The notes beneath the pieces are model-generated. The model had not been told where the DNA came from. It did not search any database and saw only the letters and a program-made list of their open reading frames with translations. The position numbers were made by a program, and so were the translations under genes. Source: Candidatus Gastranaerophilales bacterium (GTDB taxonomy: Bacteria > Cyanobacteriota > Vampirovibrionia > Gastranaerophilales > Gastranaerophilaceae). Taken from it: DNA of 64,000 nucleotides. Shown here in pieces: positions 9,667 to 19,294 of the stretch. The stretch lies in NCBI GenBank assembly GCA_944326905.1, contig CALVFU010000001.1:124001-188000 (forward strand), read 5' to 3'. The number at the start of each line of letters is the position of its first letter. Position 1 is the stretch's first letter.

Positions 9667-9723
9667 AATGGCAGTCGGAATATAATTATCAAGTTTGGAA
9701 TCTTGAAAAGAAAGTAGGTAAAA

Positions 9724-9924
9724 ATGAAAAAAGGTATTCATCCTGATTATAAAAAAACAGTTGTTAAGTGCGTTTGCGGCAACGAAATTGAAACAGGTTC
9801 TGTATTAGACAATATCACTGTTGAAATTTGCTCCAACTGCCACCCCTTCTATACAGGTCAACAAAAAATACTTGACTCAGAAGGTCGTGTTGAAAGATTC
9901 AAAAAACGCTACGGAACAAAGTAG
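9724..9924 (+). CDS. rpmE: 50S ribosomal protein L31, zinc-binding type
   Basis: A 66-aa large-subunit ribosomal protein that bridges to the small subunit. It starts [10 protein letters not shown] and holds HPFYTG, both family signatures. Cys16, Cys18, Cys36 and Cys39 form the zinc site, so this is the C+ form rather than the zinc-free paralog. In many bacteria the C+ form serves as a zinc reservoir and is replaced when zinc is scarce; no C- copy is in the window. It is monocistronic, with a promoter upstream and a strong terminator 20 bases downstream. Confidence 0.98.
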   Translation: MKKGIHPDYKKTVVKCVCGNEIETGSVLDNITVEICSNCHPFYTGQQKILDSEGRVERFKKRYGTK

Positions 9925-9943
9925 TTTGTTATTAAGATTTTAC

Positions 9944-9970
9944 AAAGGGGCTCTAAGAAAGCCCCTTTTT
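9944..9970 (+). terminator. Rho-independent terminator of rpmE
   Basis: AAAGGGGCT pairs with AGCCCCTTT across a short loop and runs into a T tract. It lies 20 bases after the rpmE stop. Confidence 0.9.
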
Positions 9971-10056
9971 AGTGTAAATGGCTAATCCCATTAATAAAAT
10001 TTTTACTTCGATATAATGCTTGATAAATAATTTGTGTAAAGCTGTGTCTGATGTTT

Positions 10057-10086
10057 TACTTTAATCTTTACCGTGTGTAGTATAAT
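10057..10086 (+). promoter_or_regulatory. Promoter of the membrane-protein gene at 10149
   Basis: TTTACC at 10057-10062, an 18-base spacer and a perfect TATAAT at 10081-10086. The leader of about 55 bases contains an imperfect hairpin (GCAGAA... to ...TTCTGC) and a TGGAGGG ribosome site just before the ATG. Confidence 0.65.
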
Positions 10087-10148
10087 CCTCTCCGGCGATA
10101 GCAGAAAATAATACTTAATGTTATTCTGCCTCAAGTGGAGGGATAAAT

Positions 10149-11021
10149 ATGAATAGTACTAATGAACTTTCAATAAAAAAAGAAAACGTATTTTCTACAT
10201 TTTTTATCGGGTGGGTTGCGTACTTGTCAACTTTTAAATTAAGTTTCAAACAGACTATAATACCGATACTTGGGCAGTTGTTTGGAATCTTACTTATTTC
10301 GCTTGTTCCTGTATTGGAGTATCGAGAGATGGTAAGTGTGAAATCTACTCCTGATGGGTGGATTTATTTTGCATTATCAATTTCTGGCGGCGTTATTTTT
10401 ATATATTCTTTGTGGAAATTTTTTGTTCTTTTATGCGGGGTAAATCTTCTTGCGCGTGATATTTACGATGATAGAGCGGTTGCAAATATAAGTTTTTATA
10501 CTTCGGATGTTCTTAGGAAAAAATGGAGTTATATAAGATTTCTTGCAGGATATTTGGTTATTGGGTTATTATTTGCTGCTGCGACTGCCGGGGTTATGTA
10601 TATGGCTGCTAAAATTGTTACCTATAATTTTCTTACAAGTACTGCAAATATTATGCTTCTTCTTATTCAAAGTGCTTTAGTTTTAACATATATCTTATTT
10701 TCAAATATAATTATCCAGTTTTATTCATTTAACCGCATCTTGGGATTTTTTGAAATTGTAAAAAGGGCGTTTAGGTTTATAGGCAGTAATTTTGTTTCAT
10801 TAACAATATTATCGTTTATTACTGTGGTATTTAGTAATATAATAGCTTATTTGGTGCAATTCTTAATAACTTTTATTATAACAAATCCTTTTGGAATTAC
10901 GCCTGATAATAGTGCAGGTGTTGCAATACGTTTTATAATTGGTTTTGTAATAAATTCTTTTATAGTGGTATTATTTCAATACATTTATTCGAGATTTTAT
11001 TTATCCTCTTATGGTAATTAA
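10149..11021 (+). CDS. Polytopic membrane protein, unknown function
   Basis: A 290-aa protein with about six hydrophobic segments: near 45-60, 75-100, 130-155, 170-195, 215-245 and 255-280. The N-terminus is hydrophilic and there is no cleavable signal. I recognise no transporter or enzyme motif. It has its own promoter, a good ribosome site (GGAGGG) and a strong terminator directly after it, so it is a single-gene unit. Integral membrane location is well supported; the role is unknown. Confidence 0.75.
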   Translation: MNSTNELSIKKENVFSTFFIGWVAYLSTFKLSFKQTIIPILGQLFGILLISLVPVLEYREMVSVKSTPDGWIYFALSISGGVIFIYSLWKFFVLLCGVNLLARDIYDDRAVANISFYTSDVLRKKWSYIRFLAGYLVIGLLFAAATAGVMYMAAKIVTYNFLTSTANIMLLLIQSALVLTYILFSNIIIQFYSFNRILGFFEIVKRAFRFIGSNFVSLTILSFITVVFSNIIAYLVQFLITFIITNPFGITPDNSAGVAIRFIIGFVINSFIVVLFQYIYSRFYLSSYGN

Positions 11022-11036
11022 TAAATTATGGTAATT

Positions 11037-11071
11037 AAAAACCGCTTTTGAAATCTCAAAAGCGGTTTTTT
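11037..11071. terminator. Bidirectional terminator between convergent genes
   Basis: A near-perfect hairpin with arms AAAACCGCTTTTGA and TCAAAAGCGGTTTT, A-rich on the left and T-rich on the right. It can end transcription of the 10149 gene and of the winged-helix gene at 11091. Confidence 0.9.
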
Positions 11072-11090
11072 AATAAATTTTTTTCTAAAA

Positions 11091-11309
11091 CTATCTCAAT
11101 TTTACAGTTACGGACTTAGCCTTAGGAGTGTAATCGATTTTATCTTCTCTTGATAACCATCCAAGACCCATAGCAGTAAAGTTGCCGTCTAAGTCGAGGT
11201 CTTTAGTCATTTTGTTGATAGAAACTTCACCCTTGTCAGAAAGGTAATTGTAGATTTGACCTGCTGCATTGATGATTTCTTGTTGAATGTTTTTTTCTTT
11301 TGTTGCCAT
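11091..11309 (-). CDS. Small winged helix-turn-helix protein (DUF2582-like)
   Basis: A 72-aa protein that is essentially one winged-helix domain: INAAGQIYNYLSDKGEVSIN, then the helix region TKDLDLDGNFTAMGLGWLSRE and a wing strand DKIDYTPKAKSVTVKL. This is the pattern of the small DUF2582 (PF10771) proteins of gut bacteria, which carry no sensor domain. A purine-rich site (AAGGAGAAAACAA) sits just before its ATG, suggesting high expression. DNA binding is plausible but unproven; it could also be a protein-interaction wing. Confidence 0.85.
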   Translation of the reverse strand: MATKEKNIQQEIINAAGQIYNYLSDKGEVSINKMTKDLDLDGNFTAMGLGWLSREDKIDYTPKAKSVTVKLR

Positions 11310-11435
11310 TTGTTTTCTCCTTGTTTACTTCTCTATTCGTGTAAGTGTTTTACTCACAATTCATATTGTAAACAAAAATTTAAATTATTGCAAGAATATT
11401 AAGCTAAATTAAAGATAAAATAGTATAATAAGAGT

Positions 11436-14400
11436 ATGTTATTAAACATTTTGGGTGACGTATCTAAAACTAAAGTATTAGCTGATGAGTTTAAAAAACT
11501 TGTAAATCAGGGTGTTAAGGCATCAAAGATTCTTGTAATTTTACAAAACGGAAAAGCAAAAAATGCATTTGTTAATGAAATTTTATCAGATATAAATGTA
11601 GATGTAATAGAAAAGCTGCAGATATATAGTTTTGGGGGATTAGTATATAATACGGTTGTAGATAATTGGGGAATTTTAGAGAATAAAATTTCATCGAATA
11701 AGGCGGTTTTATTGCCGAATAATTGCGGGCTGGAACCGTCACAGTATATTTTGAAGAATATAATATCTGAACTTAAATTTGAGGGATATAATTCAAAGCA
11801 TTCTCTTTTGCATCAGTTGTTTAGGCGGTATTCTTTAATAGTCCAGAATAATCTTAGCGATGAGGAGGTTAAAAAAAGAAGTGAAATATTAAAAGAATCT
11901 TTTGGAGATGATGCTGCATTTGCTTTAAAGTCATTTTACCGTAAGACGTTAGGGTATAGGGCTTTTGATTATTTAAGGCAGATACAAGTTTTTAATTATA
12001 TTTATAAAAATACGGATTATTTTAAAGAAATAGAATATTTAATTGTTGATGATGCGGATGAAATGCCGCCGGTCTGTATAGATTTTATAGAGCATATATC
12101 CGGGCAGTTAAAAGGACATTATATTTGTTATGATGAGCGCGGGTCAAGCCGTTTTGGATATTTAAGCGCGGATAGAAGCGCCGGGGTAAGGCTTGCCGGT
12201 ATATTTAACGAGAAGCCGGCGGAAACGGATATAAACAAAGAATTAGATGCAGAGAAAATTTATGATAATATACAGGGTGCAGGTAGTAAATTATTGAAAA
12301 ATTTTACTATTTTATCTTTGCCAAAACGCGCGCAGATGGTTGATTCTGTCATTAATCAAATCCAAAAATTATTACAAAAAGGCACGGTGCCTGGGAATAT
12401 TGCAATAATTACACCCATACAGGATGAATTGTTAAAATTTACGGTTAGAGAGGCTCTTTCGCCTGTAAAGTGTATATTTCTTTCTGGCAGTGAAAAACTT
12501 ATTCAAAATCAGCTTATTAAGTCTTGTATAAATATTTTGAAAATCCTTGAGGGACAGAATATAAGTGAGTTTGAGTTTAGAAGTATTTTATCGGATTTTC
12601 TTAATATACAATTGAAAAACTGCAAAGAATTAATTGATAAATTTAAAGAAAAAGGTGAAATTCCTAATATTAATATAAAGCTACAAGATGAATTATACCA
12701 AAAATTTTTAAATTTAATCAGCAGATTGAGTGCAACGGATATTCCTTTGTCTGAGAAAGTTACACGCTTGTTTTTTGATTTGGCGGGATATACGGCGCCG
12801 ATAAATATAGAAAAGATTAATTTTTTTGTAAAGCAGCTGCGCGGATTTGAGGAGGTTAAGGCAAACGGGCTTCGGATAAGCAACTTAGAAATTATAGAGC
12901 AGATTGAACGTTCAATTATTTCAGAGAATCCTTCGTTTACAGATTTTGATTTTGACGGAATAATTGTAGCTACTCCGCAAAAAATTATTGATTTCAAATT
13001 AAATACAAAATATCAATTTTGGCTGGATATATCATCGAGCGAGTGGATAAAAAGTGATACAGGTCCGTTGTATAATGCCTGGGTTTTTCAGGCAGGATGG
13101 AATAAAGGAACTTATACTATAGAGGATGAAGTAGCACTTAGTAAAGAGAAAATAGCACGTATACTTAGAAAATTAACGCTGTTTGCCGGGAAACATATTT
13201 ATGTGTATTCGAGTCTTTTTGATACTTTGGGGATTGAAAATTTTGGAGGTATAGAAGGTTATCTTTCTTGCAGAGAAGAAAATACTGATATTAAAGCTAC
13301 ATTTAAAATTACACCGCGCACGGACCAGAAGCCTGTTTTAGATTATACAGCAGGAACAATGGCAATATCTGCAGTGCCCGGAGCCGGCAAGACATTTATT
13401 CTGTTGGCGCTTATTGTTAAATTACTGGAAAGAAAAGTTAAGCCTGAAAATATATTTGTACTAACGTATATGGAGTCAGCAGCCAGAAATTTTAGAGAAC
13501 GAATAAAAAATATATTTCCTGATACTAATCAGCTGCCTAATATAAGTACAATACACGGTCTGGCACTGAGACTATTGAAAGAAAATGCCAATTATGAGCG
13601 GCTGGGTTTGAGTGCAGATTTTGAGATTTGTGATGATACTCAGCGCGGGAAGATAATAAATGGTATTAAACTAAAACTCAGTAAAAATGAAGCAGAAGAA
13701 TTTACTAAAGCAATATCAATTATGAAATTTCAAGTCGGCAGAGAGTTTGATATTCAGGGGATAACAGATAAAAAAATGTTAAAATTTCTGGAGTTTTATA
13801 AACTGTACCAGGAGGAAATGCGTTTAAATAATCTTATAGACTACGATGATATACTTTTAATGTCGGTGCGCTTGCTTGAAGATAATCCTGATATTCTGGA
13901 GTATTATCAAAATATTTGCGAATATATAATTGAGGATGAGGCGCAGGATTCATCTTCTGTGCAGCAGCGTTTGCTGTCGCTTTTAGCAGGGAAACACGGT
14001 AATCTTATCAGATGCGGAGATATAAACCAGGCGATTACGACAACTTTTTCCAATGCTGATGTGGCAGGGTTTAGGAATTTTATAGAGACGGCGCAGACCA
14101 GGGTCAATATGAATCATTCGCAGAGATGTGCTCAAGGTGTTATGGATTTAGCAAACTCTCTTGTGAATTATGGAAAGACCGAGCTCCCGCAGGCGTTTTT
14201 TGATATTAAAATGATGGGGGTGGAGGGAAAAAATCCGATTTCGGAAAATCCTGTAATCAAAAAAATATTTGAAGATGCAAGGGAAGAAAAAAATTATATT
14301 TTAAAAACTATTAAAAACATTTTTGCTCAAGATAATAAGGCGACTATTGGCATACTTTTAAGGCTGAATTATCAAGTTGCGGATTGGACAGAATTTATTA

Positions 14401-15254
14401 ATAATGCCGGATTTAAGACTATTACCAGAGGTGACAAGCTTGAGCAAAAAGCGGTTTTCAAGGTGATTTTTGCGGTAATGAAATTTATAGTGTCCCCATT
14501 TGATAATGAAGTTTTAGCAGACACTTATGAGCTTCTGTCCGGGTGCGGGTTGTATCCTTCAAGAGCACAAGAGGAAATTAGAAATTGTACTGTCCCATTT
14601 ATATCATTGTTATCAGATGATATTGTATCACCGTATTTGGGGCAATTTTACTGGGATATGAATTATTGGCTTAACAGTGCAACTTTAGAACCTGAGGAAT
14701 TTGCAATAAAAGTTGGAACGTACTATTTTTCATCAGATATAGAGCGCTCAAATGTTTATTTGATAGCTACGCTTGTAAAGCGTATAACCACGATTAACAA
14801 TGACTGGAGATATGTTATTGACAGACTTGCAGAATTAGCACAGCGAAATACATTAAGCGGATTCAGGTTCTTTTCTGAGGAGGATGAAACAAAAGAACTT
14901 GGCGGTCAAGTTCAGATTATGACGCTGCATAAGTCAAAAGGGGATGAGTTTGATTATGTATTTATTCCGCAGATGTCGGATAGAGATTTTCCGTTATCAA
15001 TCGAAGAATTTACTATAAAAAAATCAAGTAAATTTATGGAAGAAATAAAATCTCTTTCAGGCAGATATAAGGAAAAAAGTGATAAAGAACTGAAAGAATT
15101 TGCGCTTGCAGAAATATACCGGCTTTTATATGTTGCAATAACGCGGGCAAAAAAAAGATTATATATAACAGTTTCGACAAAGTCTAAAAAATCTTCTGAG
15201 CGCGAGGACAGAAATCCTAGTGCATTGTTTGATATACAAATCAAAAATGATTAA
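11436..15254 (+). CDS. UvrD/AddA-like helicase with an N-terminal degenerate helicase half
   Basis: A 1272-aa protein with two SF1-like halves. Residues 1 to about 630 begin ILGDVSKTK, where a Walker A loop should lie but the GxGKT is broken. They keep a motif-II-like VDDADE (205-209), as in a pseudo-helicase or the N-terminal half of AddB. From about 640 there is an intact UvrD helicase: Walker A AVPGAGKT (Lys652), IHGLALRLL, motif II EDEAQD (833-838), GDINQAI, HSQRCAQGV, motif V MTLHKSKGDEF and motif VI LLYVAITRAKKRL. No nuclease domain is visible. A related helicase with a nuclease lies nearby at 16107. TATAAT ends only 6 bases before the ATG, so the message may be leaderless. A function in double-strand-break repair is inferred. 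Confidence 0.85.
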   Translation: MLLNILGDVSKTKVLADEFKKLVNQGVKASKILVILQNGKAKNAFVNEILSDINVDVIEKLQIYSFGGLVYNTVVDNWGILENKISSNKAVLLPNNCGLEPSQYILKNIISELKFEGYNSKHSLLHQLFRRYSLIVQNNLSDEEVKKRSEILKESFGDDAAFALKSFYRKTLGYRAFDYLRQIQVFNYIYKNTDYFKEIEYLIVDDADEMPPVCIDFIEHISGQLKGHYICYDERGSSRFGYLSADRSAGVRLAGIFNEKPAETDINKELDAEKIYDNIQGAGSKLLKNFTILSLPKRAQMVDSVINQIQKLLQKGTVPGNIAIITPIQDELLKFTVREALSPVKCIFLSGSEKLIQNQLIKSCINILKILEGQNISEFEFRSILSDFLNIQLKNCKELIDKFKEKGEIPNINIKLQDELYQKFLNLISRLSATDIPLSEKVTRLFFDLAGYTAPINIEKINFFVKQLRGFEEVKANGLRISNLEIIEQIERSIISENPSFTDFDFDGIIVATPQKIIDFKLNTKYQFWLDISSSEWIKSDTGPLYNAWVFQAGWNKGTYTIEDEVALSKEKIARILRKLTLFAGKHIYVYSSLFDTLGIENFGGIEGYLSCREENTDIKATFKITPRTDQKPVLDYTAGTMAISAVPGAGKTFILLALIVKLLERKVKPENIFVLTYMESAARNFRERIKNIFPDTNQLPNISTIHGLALRLLKENANYERLGLSADFEICDDTQRGKIINGIKLKLSKNEAEEFTKAISIMKFQVGREFDIQGITDKKMLKFLEFYKLYQEEMRLNNLIDYDDILLMSVRLLEDNPDILEYYQNICEYIIEDEAQDSSSVQQRLLSLLAGKHGNLIRCGDINQAITTTFSNADVAGFRNFIETAQTRVNMNHSQRCAQGVMDLANSLVNYGKTELPQAFFDIKMMGVEGKNPISENPVIKKIFEDAREEKNYILKTIKNIFAQDNKATIGILLRLNYQVADWTEFINNAGFKTITRGDKLEQKAVFKVIFAVMKFIVSPFDNEVLADTYELLSGCGLYPSRAQEEIRNCTVPFISLLSDDIVSPYLGQFYWDMNYWLNSATLEPEEFAIKVGTYYFSSDIERSNVYLIATLVKRITTINNDWRYVIDRLAELAQRNTLSGFRFFSEEDETKELGGQVQIMTLHKSKGDEFDYVFIPQMSDRDFPLSIEEFTIKKSSKFMEEIKSLSGRYKEKSDKELKEFALAEIYRLLYVAITRAKKRLYITVSTKSKKSSEREDRNPSALFDIQIKND

Positions 15255-15293
15255 TAAAACATAAATAAATTTCTGATTAAGTAAAAGTTATGC

Positions 15294-15299
15294 TATAAT
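15294..15299 (+). promoter_or_regulatory. Extended -10 promoter of the BI-1-like gene
   Basis: TGCTATAAT forms an extended -10 with a weak TTCTGA 17 bases upstream. The strong ribosome site AAAGGAGGG at 15315-15322 follows, 5 bases before the ATG. Confidence 0.65.
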
Positions 15300-15326
15300 A
15301 CGAATAAAAGGATAAAGGAGGGAAAA

Positions 15327-16049
15327 ATGTCAAACCCTGTATTAAATGAAAAATTTATTGACCGTACAAATGTTGGTGCTGAACCGCTTACAATGAACGG
15401 TGTATTGCAAAAGACCTTTGTGCTGTTTGCAATAATGGTGTTCAGCGCGGCATTTTTGTGGATGAAGGGCTTAGAAGGTAATACGGATTTAGTAATGGCT
15501 CTTACAGCCGGTGGGGCAATTGCCGGTTTTATTATTGCATTGATTATAATTTTTGCACGTAAAATGTTTTTAACCCCGGTTTATGCGGTGGCTGAAGGCT
15601 TATTTGTCGGCGGCTTATCGTTTGTAATGGAATCTATTTATCCCGGAATTGTACAGACTGCTGTTCTTGGAACTGTTATGACAGTTGCAGCTATGCTTGT
15701 TTTGTATTCAACTAAAATTATTAAATGCAGTGAAAAATTTACATCGGTAGTAATATTGGCAACATTTGCAGTCGCTGGTATCTACCTTGTTCAGTTTATA
15801 GGCTCATTTTTCGGACTTTCTATACCCGGAATTTTTGGCAGCGGTACGATTGGACTGGTCTTTAGCGGAATAGTAATTTGTATTGCAGCTTTGAATTTGA
15901 TTATTGATTTTCATTTTATTGAAAACGCTGTTCAAAGTTTTGTACCTAAAGAGTATGAATGGTATTTTGGTTTTTCTCTGATGGTTACTATTGTCTGGGT
16001 TTATGTAGAAATCCTGAGACTATTGGCTAAGTTTAACAGCCGTGAGTAA
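15327..16049 (+). CDS. Bax inhibitor-1/YccA-family membrane protein
   Basis: A 240-aa integral membrane protein with about seven hydrophobic segments. The N-terminus is hydrophilic and contains the conserved TMNGVLQKTFVLF start of the first segment. Later segments include VYAVAEGLFVGGLSFVMES and NLIIDFHFIENAV, which are characteristic of the bacterial BI-1-like branch. Relatives modulate ion leak or interact with FtsH in some bacteria; the local role is unknown. It stands as a single unit with its own promoter and strong terminator, between two helicase genes that point toward it. Confidence 0.92.
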   Translation: MSNPVLNEKFIDRTNVGAEPLTMNGVLQKTFVLFAIMVFSAAFLWMKGLEGNTDLVMALTAGGAIAGFIIALIIIFARKMFLTPVYAVAEGLFVGGLSFVMESIYPGIVQTAVLGTVMTVAAMLVLYSTKIIKCSEKFTSVVILATFAVAGIYLVQFIGSFFGLSIPGIFGSGTIGLVFSGIVICIAALNLIIDFHFIENAVQSFVPKEYEWYFGFSLMVTIVWVYVEILRLLAKFNSRE

Positions 16050-16065
16050 CTTGTTACGGACTTAT

Positions 16066-16097
16066 AGCGGCGCGGACAAAGTCCGCGCCGCTTTTTT
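16066..16097. terminator. Strong terminator between convergent genes
   Basis: A perfect 12-bp GC-rich stem (AGCGGCGCGGAC pairing with GTCCGCGCCGCT), a 3-base loop and a T tract. It follows the BI-1-like gene, and the nuclease-helicase at 16107 ends 10 bases further. Confidence 0.95.
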
Positions 16098-16106
16098 ATA
16101 AATACT

Positions 16107-19100
16107 TTAAACAATTTCCATATTGCAAAAATCTTTATATGCGCAGTATTTACATGCATTTGGATTGTATGACGGCTCAAACTCATAGTTTTTGATGTTT
16201 TTTATTGTGTCTTTAAATTTATTTATAATATTATTACATTCAGCTTGAGTAAAACAAATCTCGGTATTATGTGTAAAATCTTCAGGATAAATAAAGATGG
16301 TAGATTTTACAATATTTTTAGTTGCTTGCTCAAAGAAATATTTGTAAAGTCCTATTTGGTTATAATAATCTTCGTGCTCGCCGTCTGGTTCTATTCCTTT
16401 TTTAGCGCTTCCCGTTTTGTAGTCATAGATGGTAAAAGTTCCATCCGGGTTTTTATCAATTCTGTCTATTATTCCAGTAAATTTTATTCCGTCAAGTTCA
16501 AAATTAATACGATATTCAGCAGCATAAAGCTGAATGGTCGGAGTATTTATTAATTGATTATAGTATTCAGAAAGAGCGTTGACTCCTCGGGTTTCAAAAT
16601 TCTCTCGGTTTTGAAAACTCGACATTTGTAAATCTGCAAACCTGGCTTTGAAGCTGTTGATAAAATCTTCTTTTGCTGGATAAATACCATTTTGTATTGC
16701 GTATTTTACAGCAAACTCGCAGGCGGCGTGTATGGATGAGCCGTAGCTTAAAATATCAGGATTTCCGTCTCTGCCGTTAAAATCTAAAATTTTGTCATAA
16801 AGATACTGGCGCGGGCAGTTTAAATACGAATTAACAGCAGTTGGTGAATAGGCGCGGTCTCCGAGTTTTACATCAACTAAGGCTTGAAAGTCTTTTTTGT
16901 AATTGTATTCTCTCTTGATAAGACTCTTTGACACTTGTTCCCAGAAGGTTGGTTCTGTGTAAATAAATGGTTCAGGTTCTTTTTCAAGCATATTCTGGAT
17001 GTTAGTTATAAATATACTGGGGTTTTTGGATTTTCCTTTGTCCATCTGGGGGTAAGACAGACGTAGGGTATGTTTTGCTCTTGTCATTCCGACGTATAAA
17101 ACTTTTATCCTGTCAGAAATTTTTAGTTCGTCTAACTCTTCTTTTGTTTTATATTCTGCTAAATCCAATGGAATTTCAGGTCTTTGTGTTCTATAGCCTT
17201 CCCATTTATCCCGTAAAAGGGTTGGCATATATACGTATTCAAACTCTCTTCCTTTAGCTGCAAAATATGTGCATAATTGTACTGCATTCATTGATACAGG
17301 GGCTTTTTCTGTAGTTATACTTATATCATCGTTTAATAGAATTTGCAGATATTCTACAAATTCTTCCAGAAAACTTGTTTTATAAATATCAGAGAAGGAT
17401 ACAGCTTCATCTAACAGCCGCTTAAGTCCTGCAATGCTTTCCGTTTTATTTATTTCAGTATTTAGATAATAGTCAAATATACCTGTTTTGGCGCCAATTT
17501 CTAATACGGAATTTTTTATACTTTCTTTAGTTTTGTAAGCTGATAAATAATCGTATGTTGATATGAATTTTTTAACTTTATCAGGGGATAAGAAATCAGT
17601 TTCAGGAATTTTTCTCATCGCATCAAGCTGAATGGGAGCGCTTTGCACGCGTTCATATATTGTTTGGTAATCTTTGGGGTGAAAATTAAACGGCGGAGAC
17701 AAAAGCAGCTGGAATATTCTATATGAGTACATTTCAGGATTAACAAGCATTTGCATATAAAACAGCATAATATTTACCGCTGATATTGTGAAAATGTTTT
17801 TGCCTTCTTTTAATTCATACGGAATATTTCTTTGCTTTAAAATTTCTGCAAATTCTGCAAGTTCTGCATTGGAACGTGTCAGTACAGCTATTTCAGAGAG
17901 TTTTTTGTTTCCAAGATTATCTTTGGGGCAGTCGTTAGAATTAATTATATTTTCTATTTCGGTTACTATTTCTGTGTATTCCTGAGCGGTATCTGCATAT
18001 TTGTAGCAGCGTACGGGGATATTAACTTGCGCAAGGTTTGGATTTTTAGCGGTGAGCTCTTTTGTTATTCCATAATTTTTAAAACGCGGATTTGTTTCTA
18101 ATCTCCGTGTATCTTGTTTAGCAACTTCTCTTGCAGCGTCAAGGATATTTTGGGTGGAGCGCATATTTTCATTTAAGCAGATTACTTTTGTATCAGGAAA
18201 TTCTTCTAGAAATTTTTCCATTGTATCAAGTTTAGCTCCTTGGAATGTGTAGATTATTTGGTCATCATCGCCGACGACAAAAACATTCTCGCTTTTTAGT
18301 GCGTGTGTAAGATTAAATACTATAGAGTTTTGTGAGGTATTTGTATCCTGATACTCATCAACTAGGATATATTCATATTGATTGGCTATTTTATCTAAGA
18401 ATGCGGGGCTTTCTTCAAATTTTGCAAGCACCATATTTATCATGTCATTAAAATCTAAATAACGGTGTTCTTCCATTTTTGCCTGATATAATTCGTAAAA
18501 ATCCCAGAGCTCTTTAGCTTGTGCAATTTTATGTTTTTGTGCTTCAATATTACCTTCAAGTGTTCTTACGCGTGTTTCACCGTTTTTAAGTTTCTCATCA
18601 AGTAAATTTTTCAATCTTATAAGTTCGGGCTCCCAGTCTGGATTTACCTTTATATTCTTAAAAAATATTTCTTTTGTGAGCCGGTATTTTTTAATTTGTT
18701 CAATACGGTATTTGATAGTATTTATATAGAAGTATGGGTCATTTTTTTGAGTCCGAAATTCTTTAGGATTGAGTTCATTAATACACTCTTTGACAAAAGC
18801 ATTTGAAGCTGCTTCTGAAACAATTTTGTAATTGCGCGGTAATTCAAATTCTTCTGTATTATCATCTATAATGCTGCAGCAAAAACCGTGATAAGTAAAA
18901 ATATTTACATTTATAGAGAGCTTGTCAAGCTCTTTTTCAAGCCGCATTCTCATTTCATTAGCGGCAGCGTCGGAGAATGTTAGACAGAGTATTTTAGAAG
19001 GATTAATACCTCTTTGAATCATAGATTTAATTCTTTGGATAATAGTAAAGGTTTTGCCGGTTCCGGGACCTGCAAGGACTAAATATTTTCCGTTAATACT

Positions 19101-19157
19101 GTCAATACATTCCTGTTGTTTTATGTTTGGCTTAATTTCTGTCTTTAATTCTGGCAT
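16107..19157 (-). CDS. UvrD-type helicase fused to an Fe-S RecB-family nuclease
   Basis: A 1016-aa helicase-nuclease. Helicase part: Walker A AGPGTGKT (Lys35), LTFSDAAANEM, ILVDEYQDTNTSQ, VGDDDQIIYTFQGA, NENMRST and VLYVGMTRAKHTLRL. C-terminal PD-(D/E)xK part: SPTAVNSYLNCPRQYLYD (Cys781), GSSIHAACEFA, GIIDRID (Asp898), IYDYKTG (Asp912, Lys914), and a terminal Cys1002-x2-Cys1005-x5-Cys1011. The four cysteines match the 4Fe-4S arrangement of AddB/Cas4-type nucleases. The start at 19157 is chosen over 19187 because a strong AAGGGGGG site lies 5-12 bases upstream. Likely role: resection of DNA ends, perhaps together with the 11436 protein. Pairing is inference. Confidence 0.9.
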   Translation of the reverse strand: MPELKTEIKPNIKQQECIDSINGKYLVLAGPGTGKTFTIIQRIKSMIQRGINPSKILCLTFSDAAANEMRMRLEKELDKLSINVNIFTYHGFCCSIIDDNTEEFELPRNYKIVSEAASNAFVKECINELNPKEFRTQKNDPYFYINTIKYRIEQIKKYRLTKEIFFKNIKVNPDWEPELIRLKNLLDEKLKNGETRVRTLEGNIEAQKHKIAQAKELWDFYELYQAKMEEHRYLDFNDMINMVLAKFEESPAFLDKIANQYEYILVDEYQDTNTSQNSIVFNLTHALKSENVFVVGDDDQIIYTFQGAKLDTMEKFLEEFPDTKVICLNENMRSTQNILDAAREVAKQDTRRLETNPRFKNYGITKELTAKNPNLAQVNIPVRCYKYADTAQEYTEIVTEIENIINSNDCPKDNLGNKKLSEIAVLTRSNAELAEFAEILKQRNIPYELKEGKNIFTISAVNIMLFYMQMLVNPEMYSYRIFQLLLSPPFNFHPKDYQTIYERVQSAPIQLDAMRKIPETDFLSPDKVKKFISTYDYLSAYKTKESIKNSVLEIGAKTGIFDYYLNTEINKTESIAGLKRLLDEAVSFSDIYKTSFLEEFVEYLQILLNDDISITTEKAPVSMNAVQLCTYFAAKGREFEYVYMPTLLRDKWEGYRTQRPEIPLDLAEYKTKEELDELKISDRIKVLYVGMTRAKHTLRLSYPQMDKGKSKNPSIFITNIQNMLEKEPEPFIYTEPTFWEQVSKSLIKREYNYKKDFQALVDVKLGDRAYSPTAVNSYLNCPRQYLYDKILDFNGRDGNPDILSYGSSIHAACEFAVKYAIQNGIYPAKEDFINSFKARFADLQMSSFQNRENFETRGVNALSEYYNQLINTPTIQLYAAEYRINFELDGIKFTGIIDRIDKNPDGTFTIYDYKTGSAKKGIEPDGEHEDYYNQIGLYKYFFEQATKNIVKSTIFIYPEDFTHNTEICFTQAECNNIINKFKDTIKNIKNYEFEPSYNPNACKYCAYKDFCNMEIV

Positions 19158-19294
19158 GAAAGCCCCCCTTGGAAAATATTGTATCATATTAAGAAGAAAA
19201 GCGGCATGGGCGAATATAAAAAAATATTTAGAATATTTATGTTATTAATAATTTATGATACAATGTAAACAGAGTTATTAAAAGGATTAAATCA

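Noticed and set aside
12509-12997. 162-aa open frame on the minus strand
   Set aside because: It lies fully inside the intact helicase gene at 11436 and its Ser/Lys/Ile-rich sequence is typical of an antisense frame; no ribosome site.
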